From: Neomicrococcus aestuarii
GTDB taxonomy: Bacteria > Actinomycetota > Actinomycetes > Actinomycetales > Micrococcaceae
Direction of reading: 5' to 3'
Assembly (NCBI RefSeq): GCF_014201135.1
Contig: NZ_JACHDR010000001.1
Span: 2,666,001-2,730,000 of the forward strand
Length of the DNA stretch: 64,000 nucleotides
Within the stretch, counting starts at the first letter, position 1. Each line of letters opens with the position of its first letter. Below are positions 37,692 to 45,342 of this stretch, piece after piece. Made by a program: the position numbers and the translations under genes. The notes beneath the pieces were generated by a model. It worked only from the letters and a program-made list of their open reading frames with translations. It was not told where the DNA came from and made no database searches.

Positions 37692-38963
37692 CTAGTCCTT
37701 TTCGGGAAGCGGGTCTGGATCCAGGAAAGCCACCGTGATGATGGGGGAAGTGATCTTGATCTGCCACTCGCGGGCGCCGCGCTCACGGAGCGCTTCCTCG
37801 ATGGACTCGGGCGTAACAGAGGCCGGAGGCGTCCACGCCAACCGACGAATCGTGTCCGGCTGAAGCAAGTTCTCCGTCGGCATGTTCAGCTTTGCAGCAG
37901 CCGCGGCCACGCGTTGTTTAGCCGTGTTCAAGCGGCGTGCCGCCTCCACGTTACGGTCCGCCCAGACACGTGGTGGTGGGGGAGCGTTGTTCGGGACGGT
38001 GAGTGGTGGCAGGGAACGCAACCGCTTGGCGGTCTGAATAGCTGAGACCCAGCGAGCAGCTTCAGTCTTGGCTGCGCGTCCCGAGAAGCCATGAGTCTTC
38101 AACAGCTCTGGAACGGAGGACGGCATCGCCTTCGCGGCGACAACAATCGCAGCATCCGGCAACAGCTTGCCCGGTGCCACGTCCCGCTTCTGGGCAAGAT
38201 GCTCGCGCTCTTCCCACAGCTCGCGCACGGTGGCGAGCTGACGGCGATCCTTGATGGTGTGAATGCCGGAGGTGCGGCGCCATGGATCTTCGCGAGGCCC
38301 CGGCAAGGGCGCGGTGCGGATGGCTTCGAACTCTTCGAGGGCGAAATCCAACTTGCCCTGTTGGGTGAGTAGCTCGATCAGGTCTTCCCGAAGCTCGTCC
38401 AAGACTTCCACGTCAAGGGCGGCATAGCGCAACCATGGCTCGGGAAGTGGCCGCTTGGACCAGTCCGCTGCCGAGTGCTCCTTTGCCAAGCGAAGCCCTA
38501 AGAAGTGCTCCACCACGGCCGCGAGTCCTACCTTCGGCAGTCCGGCGATGCGCGCGGCTAGCTCCGTGTCAAAGAGAGCATCGGGCGTCATGCCCTGTTC
38601 GGCCAGGCACGGCAGATCCTGGGTGGCAGCGTGAAGAATCCATTCGACCCCGCTGAGAGCCTCATTGATGCTCTCCAAACCGTTGAACGCCTCGGGATCA
38701 ATGAGCCACGTTCCGGCGCCCTCGCGGCGAATCTGCACCAGGAAGGCGCGCTGTCCGTAACGGAAGCCGGAGGCCCGCTCGGCGTCAACGCTCGCCGGGC
38801 CGGTTCCGGCGGCAAGTGCCTCGGCGGCGCGAGCCAATCCGCGTTCGGTATCAATCACAAACGGCACGCCGTCGCGGGGTTCGGTCAAATCAATCAGGGT
38901 GCGCTCAACTGGACTTTCGGCTGGGGCCGAAGCTGCGGCGTCGTTCTGGGAATCTAAAGTCAC
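37692..38963 (-). CDS. ribonuclease D-like 3'-5' exonuclease with HRDC domain
   Basis: This 423-residue protein has a DEDDy exonuclease domain with D-x-E in SVDAERASGFRY (~60), Asp in HAATQDLPCL (~112) and the final YxxxD in RYAALDVEVL (~188). An HRDC domain follows (~220-300). Such enzymes trim RNA 3' ends. It corresponds to M. tuberculosis Rv2681. It starts 3 bp downstream of the DUF3000 gene, so the two are co-transcribed. Confidence 0.9.
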   Translation of the reverse strand: MTLDSQNDAAASAPAESPVERTLIDLTEPRDGVPFVIDTERGLARAAEALAAGTGPASVDAERASGFRYGQRAFLVQIRREGAGTWLIDPEAFNGLESINEALSGVEWILHAATQDLPCLAEQGMTPDALFDTELAARIAGLPKVGLAAVVEHFLGLRLAKEHSAADWSKRPLPEPWLRYAALDVEVLDELREDLIELLTQQGKLDFALEEFEAIRTAPLPGPREDPWRRTSGIHTIKDRRQLATVRELWEEREHLAQKRDVAPGKLLPDAAIVVAAKAMPSSVPELLKTHGFSGRAAKTEAARWVSAIQTAKRLRSLPPLTVPNNAPPPPRVWADRNVEAARRLNTAKQRVAAAAAKLNMPTENLLQPDTIRRLAWTPPASVTPESIEEALRERGAREWQIKITSPIITVAFLDPDPLPEKD

Positions 38964-38966
38964 GGG

Positions 38967-39605
38967 CTAATTGAGGCGCCGGCGGGGAAGCGCAGTTACT
39001 CCTTCGGGAAGCGGCGGCAACCCGCCAAAGCTGCAGACCATATGGGTCCATGCTTCGAGATGCCTACCAAAATCGTCAGAATTGGGAGTCCATGAGGCTC
39101 GCAATTCAATATCGATATTGTCTTCCCGATCGGCTAAAGAACCAAAATTCTCGGATAAAACACGAGTTGCGGTGCCTCCAGCGCGCGAGTAGGACGCATT
39201 ATTCTCCTCGAGCGCCTCCACTAGCCAGGCCCACGCTACTGAACCCAGCATGGCGTCTTGACCCATTTCCGGCTCGAGTCGGGCTCGAATGTAGGTGACT
39301 ACCCGAAAGTGGCCGCCCCAGACCGGCGATCCCGCGGGATCGTGCAACAGAATGAAGCGGCCCGTCGCTAGTTCCTGCGGGAGGATGTCCGGGCGGTCTT
39401 GGCCGTGGGCGAAGGATTCGTGAGTGTGAGCCGGCAGGGGAGCTTCGAAAAGGTCCGCTGCGAGGGCCACCGAAAACGGTGCAAGGCGTGCGGGCGCAGG
39501 AATTTCACTGAGCACAATTTCAGGCCGGCACTGCGCGGATTTTAGGGATCGCAACGCGGACCGGAACGCTGAAGGTGCAGGGGAAACGCCACTCATCGCC
39601 GTCAC
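38967..39605 (-). CDS. DUF3000 family protein
   Basis: This 212-residue soluble protein contains the conserved GRFILLHDPAGSPVWGGHFRVVTYIRA and MLGSVAWAWLVEAL segments typical of DUF3000 (M. tuberculosis Rv2680). The function is unknown; its fixed position before RNase D suggests a link to RNA processing. A second ATG three codons in (MSGVSPAP) may be the true start. Confidence 0.85.
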   Translation of the reverse strand: MTAMSGVSPAPSAFRSALRSLKSAQCRPEIVLSEIPAPARLAPFSVALAADLFEAPLPAHTHESFAHGQDRPDILPQELATGRFILLHDPAGSPVWGGHFRVVTYIRARLEPEMGQDAMLGSVAWAWLVEALEENNASYSRAGGTATRVLSENFGSLADREDNIDIELRASWTPNSDDFGRHLEAWTHMVCSFGGLPPLPEGVTALPRRRLN

Positions 39606-39634
39606 GCTTGCAACTCTAAATCCGCCCGCTCACC

Positions 39635-40720
39635 CTATGACCGAGGCGCGCCGTCTAGCGCGGATTTCAGGCACTCCACGAAGCCGTCCACGTCTTCTTC
39701 CGTGGTGTCGAAAGAGCACATCCAGCGGACTTCTTCATTGGCCAGATCCCAATCGTAAAACGCGTATTTCTCGCGCACCTTGTCTGCGACCTGCGGGTTG
39801 ATTTTTGCGAACACGGCGTTGGCTTCCGTCTTCTGCGTGAGCTCAATACCGTCAAGGTGTACGACGGCGTTGCTCAGCTTGTGCGCCATAGCATTCGCCT
39901 GGCGCGCATTGCGAAGCCATAGATCCGTGCCAAACATCTCGATGAGCTGGGCTGAAGCGAAGCGCAGTTTGGAGGCGAGCTGCATGTTGAACTTGCGTCC
40001 GAAGGTCAATCCTGCGGCAGCGCCCGGTGTGAGTACCACAATGGATTCCCCGAACATGAGGCCGTTCTTGGTGCCGCCCAAGGAGAGCGCGTCAAGACCC
40101 ACGTCCGTGGTGAACTCCTTGAAAGACAGACCCAGGGCGGCCGCGGCGTTGGAGAGGCGTGCCCCGTCCGCGTACACCAGCATGCCCTTGGAATGTGCGT
40201 GATCGGTGATTGCCTTGATCTCAGCCGGTGTGTAGAGCGTGCCGACTTCGGTGGACTGCGTAATCTCCACCACGAGCGGTTGCGAGCGGTGCTCGTCGCC
40301 CCAGCCCCACGCTTCTTTGTCGATCAGCTCCGGGGTGAGCTTGCCGTCAGGCGTCTCCACCGGCAGCAGCTTGAAGCCGCCGATCTTCTCCGGGGCGCCG
40401 CCCTCATCCACGTGGATGTGAGAGTTGGTGGTGCAAATGACCGCACCCCAGCGCGGAAGCATGGCCTGAAGGGCAGTGACATTCGCGCCGGTGCCGTTGA
40501 ACACCGTGAAAACCTCAGCCTGCTCACCAAAGTGACCCTTGACGATCTCTTCAAAGCGGTGCGTGTACGGGTCAGAACCGTACGCCGAAACGTGGCCCCC
40601 GTTCGCTTGAGTGAGGGCCTCCAGAATGCGTGGATGCACGCCGGAGTAGTTGTCAGAAGCGAAGGAGCGGTAATTTACGTCGTGGAGCACAGAATCAATC
40701 ACAGTTTCAGAGTGTGTCAT
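39635..40720 (-). CDS. low-specificity L-threonine aldolase / beta-eliminating lyase
   Basis: This 361-residue PLP-dependent fold-type I enzyme has a FASDNYSGVHPRILEAL N-terminus. FNGTGANVTAL is the phosphate-binding region, YADGARLSNAAAALG carries the PLP-ring aspartate, and SLGGTKNGL holds the Schiff-base lysine. Threonine aldolases split threonine or allo-threonine into glycine and acetaldehyde. The lysine context TKNG differs from the SKG of E. coli LtaE but is usual for the beta-eliminating lyase relatives. It follows the DUF6421 gene by 23 bp on the same strand. Confidence 0.87.
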   Translation of the reverse strand: MTHSETVIDSVLHDVNYRSFASDNYSGVHPRILEALTQANGGHVSAYGSDPYTHRFEEIVKGHFGEQAEVFTVFNGTGANVTALQAMLPRWGAVICTTNSHIHVDEGGAPEKIGGFKLLPVETPDGKLTPELIDKEAWGWGDEHRSQPLVVEITQSTEVGTLYTPAEIKAITDHAHSKGMLVYADGARLSNAAAALGLSFKEFTTDVGLDALSLGGTKNGLMFGESIVVLTPGAAAGLTFGRKFNMQLASKLRFASAQLIEMFGTDLWLRNARQANAMAHKLSNAVVHLDGIELTQKTEANAVFAKINPQVADKVREKYAFYDWDLANEEVRWMCSFDTTEEDVDGFVECLKSALDGAPRS

Positions 40721-40743
40721 ATCAACAATCTTTGAGGGGTCTC

Positions 40744-42138
40744 TTAGACCGCGTGGTCAACAGAACTTGAGCCGGTCATACCCACCGTGGATTCGATGAC
40801 GCCGGTCAGCTTCTTGGAGAGCGCTTCATAGAACATCGAGAGCGGGAACTCGTCCGTGAGCACCTGGTCCGTCATGAGCCCGGGTGCGCCGGTCAGGGGG
40901 AGTGCGTCCGCGCCCTTGGCCCACACGGAGGCAGGGTGCGGAGCGAGCGTCTCAGAGATGAGCTCATAAGCGGCTAGCCAGTGCACCATCTTGGGGCGGT
41001 CGATCGAGCGCCAGTAAAGATCGTTGATGCGCTCGCCGAGGGCGTTGATGACCTCGGGGACGTTGGCCCAATCGAAGTCCAACGTGGTGTCCGTCCAGTG
41101 CAAAACACCGTGCTGGTGCATCCACGCGAACAGCAACTGGCCGCCTACGGCGTCGTAATTGCGGACGCGCTTACCCGTCAGCGCGAAGCGGAAGATGCGG
41201 TCAAAAATAATCGCGTACTGAGCTAAGCGGGCACGCTTGCGGACCTCATCCGTGGCTTCTTCCTTGGCAGCAATCACGGTGCACTCGCGGAAAGCGGTGA
41301 GGTCGCAACGCAGCTCCTCGAGGGAGTAAAGGAAATACGGCATGCGCTGCTTGATCATGAACGGATCAAAAGGCAAGTCACCGCGCATGTGGGAGCGGTC
41401 GTGGATCAAATCCCAGAGCACGAAAGTCTCCGTGGCGAGGTCCTGATTCTCGAGCAGCTCTTGAGCCTCCGCAGGAAGTTCGAGGCGCGTGATAGACGCG
41501 GCGGCCTTGACCACCTTGCGGTAGCGTGCGGCCTCGCGATCCTGGAAAATGGCGCCCCACGTGAAGGTGGGGATTTCTCGCATGGAGACGGACTCAGGGA
41601 AAAGCACGGCCGAGTTCGTGTCATAGCCGGAAGTGAAGTCGATGAACTGCAACGGGACAAACAGCGCGTTGGTGTAGGTGGTGGCTTCCAGATCGGCGAT
41701 GAACTCCGGCCAAATGACGGACGCCAGAACGGCCTCGAAGTGCCGATCCGTGGAGCCATTTTGCGTGTACATCGGGAAGAGCACCAAGTGCACCAGGCCG
41801 TTGACGCGCTGCTGCTGCGGCTGGAACTGGAGCAAGGAGTTTAGGAAGTCAGGCACTCCAAATCCCTGCTGGACCCACTGGTGTAAGTCGCTGACGAGCG
41901 CTTCCAAATAGGCGCGGTCATGATCCAACAGCGGGGTCAGCTCGGCGATGGACGCTGCCATCGTGGCGACCAGCTCGCCGGCGCGCGCGTGGTGTTCGGC
42001 CAAAGGAACTGCTCCCGAACGATCCTGGAGGCGCTGAAGTTCTTCAGTAGCTGCCTTGAGAGAGATCCACGCCGGATGAGTGGTCCACGAAGTGTGGTCC
42101 GCTCCAGTGACGTGCTGTTCAACGATTCCGGCGCTCAT
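40744..42138 (-). CDS. DUF6421-like conserved protein
   Basis: This 464-residue soluble protein has no motif I can tie to a reaction. Notable parts are a His/Asp-rich segment, LWDLIHDRSHMRGDLPFDPF, followed by a conserved ELRCDLTAF, which together could form a metal site. I recognise it, not firmly, as the actinobacterial family DUF6421. An AAGGAGA ribosome binding site four bases before the ATG of MSAGIVEQ fixes the start at 42138; a longer frame to 42228 has no support. It is co-directional with the threonine aldolase gene, so an operon is likely. Confidence 0.75.
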   Translation of the reverse strand: MSAGIVEQHVTGADHTSWTTHPAWISLKAATEELQRLQDRSGAVPLAEHHARAGELVATMAASIAELTPLLDHDRAYLEALVSDLHQWVQQGFGVPDFLNSLLQFQPQQQRVNGLVHLVLFPMYTQNGSTDRHFEAVLASVIWPEFIADLEATTYTNALFVPLQFIDFTSGYDTNSAVLFPESVSMREIPTFTWGAIFQDREAARYRKVVKAAASITRLELPAEAQELLENQDLATETFVLWDLIHDRSHMRGDLPFDPFMIKQRMPYFLYSLEELRCDLTAFRECTVIAAKEEATDEVRKRARLAQYAIIFDRIFRFALTGKRVRNYDAVGGQLLFAWMHQHGVLHWTDTTLDFDWANVPEVINALGERINDLYWRSIDRPKMVHWLAAYELISETLAPHPASVWAKGADALPLTGAPGLMTDQVLTDEFPLSMFYEALSKKLTGVIESTVGMTGSSSVDHAV

Positions 42139-42284
42139 CTTCTCTCCTTCAAAGTGGGCCGTGGGTAACGGCGCCAAGCCTTGTGCCCGTGCTGAGTGTC
42201 CTAGCTGGGCGACTGCGATATGGGGCAACTATGGGGGCATAGGCCACTTGAGAAAAGATTAGGCCTAGCTGATGGAAGTGGCAT

Positions 42285-42326
42285 CAAAAAAGCGGTGAGC
42301 AATAGAATAACTATTGCTCACCGCTT
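42285..42326 (-). terminator. Rho-independent terminator of msrB
   Basis: A perfect 16-bp stem, AAGCGGTGAGCAATAG with CTATTGCTCACCGCTT, and a 5-base loop lie 20 bp past the msrB stop codon. On the minus strand it is followed by six T. Confidence 0.88.
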
Positions 42327-42346
42327 GATCTGGAACTGGATTGTGC

Positions 42347-42760
42347 CTACTTGGCGACAGGTCCCGGGCGCAAGGTCAAGGAAACCGAGTTGATGCAGTA
42401 CCGCTGATCCGTAGGCGTGGGGTAGCCCTCGCCTTCAAAGACGTGGCCCAAGTGGGAATCGCAGGCAGCGCAGCGCACTTCCACGCGCTTCATGCCCATC
42501 GTGGTGTCTTCGATGTAGCGCACGGTCTCCCCGGCGAGCGGGGCAAAGAATGACGGCCAACCGCAATGCGAGTCAAACTTCTCTTGGCTGGTAAACAACT
42601 CAGCGCCGCACGCACGGCACGCGTAGACACCTTCGTCATGGTTATTCCAAAACTCGCCGGTGAAGGGGCGCTCCGTGCCGGCCTCGCGAAGTACGTGGAA
42701 CTCTTGCGGGTTCAGCTCTTGGCGCCACTCTTCTTCAGTCTTGATAATTTTTGGGGTCAT
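42347..42760 (-). CDS. msrB: peptide-methionine (R)-S-oxide reductase
   Basis: This 137-residue enzyme repairs the R form of methionine sulfoxide in proteins. Two zinc-binding CxxC pairs (CRAC near residue 46 and CAAC near 95) and the catalytic Cys in RYCINSVSL near the C-terminus are visible, with the conserved GWPSFF motif. A GGAG ribosome binding site supports the ATG of MTPKIIKTEE; the frame extends to 42817 without support. It is monocistronic, with its own terminator, and divergent from the alpha/beta hydrolase gene. Confidence 0.94.
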   Translation of the reverse strand: MTPKIIKTEEEWRQELNPQEFHVLREAGTERPFTGEFWNNHDEGVYACRACGAELFTSQEKFDSHCGWPSFFAPLAGETVRYIEDTTMGMKRVEVRCAACDSHLGHVFEGEGYPTPTDQRYCINSVSLTLRPGPVAK

Positions 42761-42839
42761 AACCGCTCCAACGCTCTGGGCCGCCACTTGATTCCCGAGG
42801 ATGCGCGGTGGCGGCATGCTTTACAGGCAGAATAGTGGC

Positions 42840-44105
42840 ATGGCACAGAAGAATCGACTCTCGCGGTCACAGGCAAGTTCTCAAGCACGCAAATACAGCT
42901 GGGGTCTCTTGGGCGCCGGAATTGGTGCTGTGGCGGGATCTCTCGCGGCTGGCACGGTGAGTGCGCTGGGCGGCTACTTTGCTCGTCAGGTGGTCACCCC
43001 GGCGAAGGAACGCGAAGAAGATCTGTCCATTCTGGCTGTCATTCAGACGGATCAAGGCAAGGATGTCATCTTGCCAGCGACTACCGAAACCACGGTTGAA
43101 GGAACCTATTCGCTGTATTGGGACGCTGGTCGTGGACACGCCCGCATCGGCGAGATTACCTCGTTCGTTGCAGCCGAGGGCACCGTGCAGCGTCGCATCG
43201 AGGAAGTCTACGAAGGGGATATCCATAAAGCGGTTCGCGGCTGGTGGTCCGGGGTGGTCTTCGATACCCCCGAGCGCGCCGGCTTCGACGTCACGGACGT
43301 CAACATCCCCATCGAATCCGGTGAGGCGCCCGCGTGGCTTCTGCCCGGGACCGACCGCGCCTCCACCTGGGCCATCTGCGTGCATGGCCGCGGCGCGACG
43401 CGGCTCGAGGGTCTTCGAGCGTTGCAGACCATTTCAGAATTGGGCATGACTGGATTGCTAATTTCTTACCGGAACGACGGCGTAGGCCCGCGTACCGCTG
43501 ATGGTCGGTACGGACTCGGGGCTACCGAGTGGAACGACGTCGATTCGGCAATCGACTTCGCTCTCGAGCGAGGCGCCGAAGACATTGTCCTCTTCGGGTG
43601 GTCTATGGGCGGAGCAATCGCCTTACAAGTGGCGGACTTGTCCCGACACCAGCAGCGCATTCGCGCCCTGGTTCTGACCGGTCCTGTAGTGAACTGGTTT
43701 GATGTGCTGGCACATCAGGCCCGGGTCAACAAGATTCCGAGCGCTTCCGGAAGGTACGGCCAGTGGCTACTTTCTAACAAGGCTGGCCAGTGGATCACGG
43801 GGCTGGCGACGCCGCTCGACCTGACCTCTTTGAACTGGGTGGCACGCCACGAAGAAATTCGTAAGCCCACCCTGATTTTGCACAGCGAAGATGATGACTT
43901 TGTCCCCGTGGGACCATCGGCTGAACTGGCCGAGCTGAACCCAGATCTGGTGACCTTTGAACGGTTCACCCGCGCTCGCCATACGCGTGAGTGGAACGTT
44001 GACCCAGAGCGTTGGCACACCACTGTGGTGGACTGGTTGATGGCGGTCTTCACCGCGAAGCGCCCGGGACAAACCCCGCGGGAGAATCAGCAGGTCGCCC
44101 AGTAG
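42840..44105 (+). CDS. membrane-anchored alpha/beta hydrolase
   Basis: This 421-residue protein has one N-terminal hydrophobic segment (residues ~15-50, LLGAGIGAVAGSLAAGTVSALGG) followed by an alpha/beta-hydrolase fold. The nucleophile serine is in FGWSMGG (~260), the acid in LHSEDDDFVP (~345) and the histidine in RHTREWN (~382). The substrate is unknown; an esterase or peptidase on the membrane is plausible. The start at MAQKNRLSR is chosen because upstream codons lie before the probable promoter and overlap the msrB leader. It is the last housekeeping gene before the accessory island. Confidence 0.85.
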   Translation: MAQKNRLSRSQASSQARKYSWGLLGAGIGAVAGSLAAGTVSALGGYFARQVVTPAKEREEDLSILAVIQTDQGKDVILPATTETTVEGTYSLYWDAGRGHARIGEITSFVAAEGTVQRRIEEVYEGDIHKAVRGWWSGVVFDTPERAGFDVTDVNIPIESGEAPAWLLPGTDRASTWAICVHGRGATRLEGLRALQTISELGMTGLLISYRNDGVGPRTADGRYGLGATEWNDVDSAIDFALERGAEDIVLFGWSMGGAIALQVADLSRHQQRIRALVLTGPVVNWFDVLAHQARVNKIPSASGRYGQWLLSNKAGQWITGLATPLDLTSLNWVARHEEIRKPTLILHSEDDDFVPVGPSAELAELNPDLVTFERFTRARHTREWNVDPERWHTTVVDWLMAVFTAKRPGQTPRENQQVAQ

Positions 44106-44510
44106 ATTCACGCGAGTGACAGCGGGTTCACGGTTGTTGCCATGCACGGCCCAATGAGGAAGGATCGCCACTAGGAATTCTGCTGCTGGCCATGTCAGCG
44201 CGAAGTTCTACCCTTCTCGCCGGGCTCAATGCACTCGAATCCCTCAACGCGACGTGTAGACGCGCTTTCCGTGCTCGTAGACATGCCTCAACAGAGCAAG
44301 CCGCGCTTAAACGCCTCCTTCTTGTCACTCGTAGCTCTAATCCCTACCAAACAAGGTCGCACCTGAAGAACGTTGCGCTGGAAGCCGCTGTTAGTTGCGT
44401 TCGCCGCCAATTTGCAGACGGCTAGCCCGCCGCAGAAAAGTACTAACGAATACTGCCAAAAACACCGTTGACTAGAGAGTCCCGAAATAAAGGAAGGACG
44501 CACCTACCTG
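44106..44510. other. 405-bp stretch without a recognisable gene, left end of the accessory island
   Basis: Neither strand gives a protein that I can recognise. A 77-codon frame (44192-44425, plus) has no ribosome binding site and an Arg-rich, low-complexity product. The last 50 bases hold the leader of the next gene, with a GGAAGGA ribosome binding site. It may be degraded DNA brought in with the island. Confidence 0.5.
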
Positions 44511-45314
44511 ATGTCTGAGGAGAGCAAGGAGCGGATCGAAGCCCAATGTCGGCTGATTATGGAAATGAACCTCGGAGCGCGGGTTCTCCAACAAGACGTC
44601 AATGCCGGCTCATCCACGTATGATGCGCGCGTGGAGTACCCAGATGGCCGACTCGCGGCCGCGGAATTCTCAGCGATTGAAGACTCGAAACTAATGCAAC
44701 GAAATGCCCAGTTGGAAAGAATCGGGCCGGAGATGGAATGTGCTCAGCTGAGGTTCAGTTTGCGGGTTCATTTCCTCAACGACGCGCCGATCGGCAGCAG
44801 CCTAAAAGCGCGCAAGTCCCTCTGCCGGGCGCTCAGCGAGATGGAGGAGCACGTTAGCGCCCCACCGCGATTCCGAACATTGCAACTGAGCAGTAATGCC
44901 CTGGAGTTGGGCATCGCTCAGGTGGACCTAGTTCCGGAAGGTCCCGCTGGGAAAGTTCATTTATTTCCCGGGTGGACGTCCAATGGGCTAGCGGCATCTG
45001 ATGTGCCGCAGTGGATCTCTACTTTGTTCCAGGAAGAGGCACAGCAAGACAATGTGAGAAAACTGCAAGAATCTGGCATGGACGAAAATCACATGCTCTG
45101 GATTGCTCGGGACGGCACCCCGGACATGATCGCACTCCTCCTAGAGGACCCCGAGGGGAATCTGCCTCAGGAGGCACCGAACTTGCCAGACGGCGTTACA
45201 GATGTCTGGCTTGTAGGTGGGTTCGCTTCCCAAGGTGGATGGCGCTGGAACACGCAGAGTGGTTGGTTGACGCTTGAACTCACCACGTCTCACATTTGTC
45301 GACCCGACGTTTGA
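44511..45314 (+). CDS. hypothetical accessory protein, possibly with a degenerate nuclease-like N-terminal core
   Basis: I cannot assign this 267-residue protein to a named family. Residues ~35-58 read TYDARVEYPDGRLAAAEFSAIED. This is an Asp-strand-turn-Glu pattern like the D...E core of PD-(D/E)XK-fold proteins, but without the usual lysine. The C-terminal part has MLWIARDG...LLEDPEG and LPDGVTDVWLVGGF before RWNTQSGW, which I associate with a group of uncharacterised actinobacterial accessory proteins. A GGAAGGA ribosome binding site precedes the ATG. It converges on the large HEPN-like gene with a 28-bp gap. Codon use is less biased than in flanking genes. A role in defence is speculation from context. 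Confidence 0.6.
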   Translation: MSEESKERIEAQCRLIMEMNLGARVLQQDVNAGSSTYDARVEYPDGRLAAAEFSAIEDSKLMQRNAQLERIGPEMECAQLRFSLRVHFLNDAPIGSSLKARKSLCRALSEMEEHVSAPPRFRTLQLSSNALELGIAQVDLVPEGPAGKVHLFPGWTSNGLAASDVPQWISTLFQEEAQQDNVRKLQESGMDENHMLWIARDGTPDMIALLLEDPEGNLPQEAPNLPDGVTDVWLVGGFASQGGWRWNTQSGWLTLELTTSHICRPDV

Positions 45315-45342
45315 TGTATCGGAATTGCACTTAGGACCGTTT

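Noticed and set aside
44192-44425. A 77-codon plus-strand frame in the left part of the island
   Set aside because: It has no ribosome binding site, an Arg-rich composition and no resemblance to a known family. It is left as non-coding.
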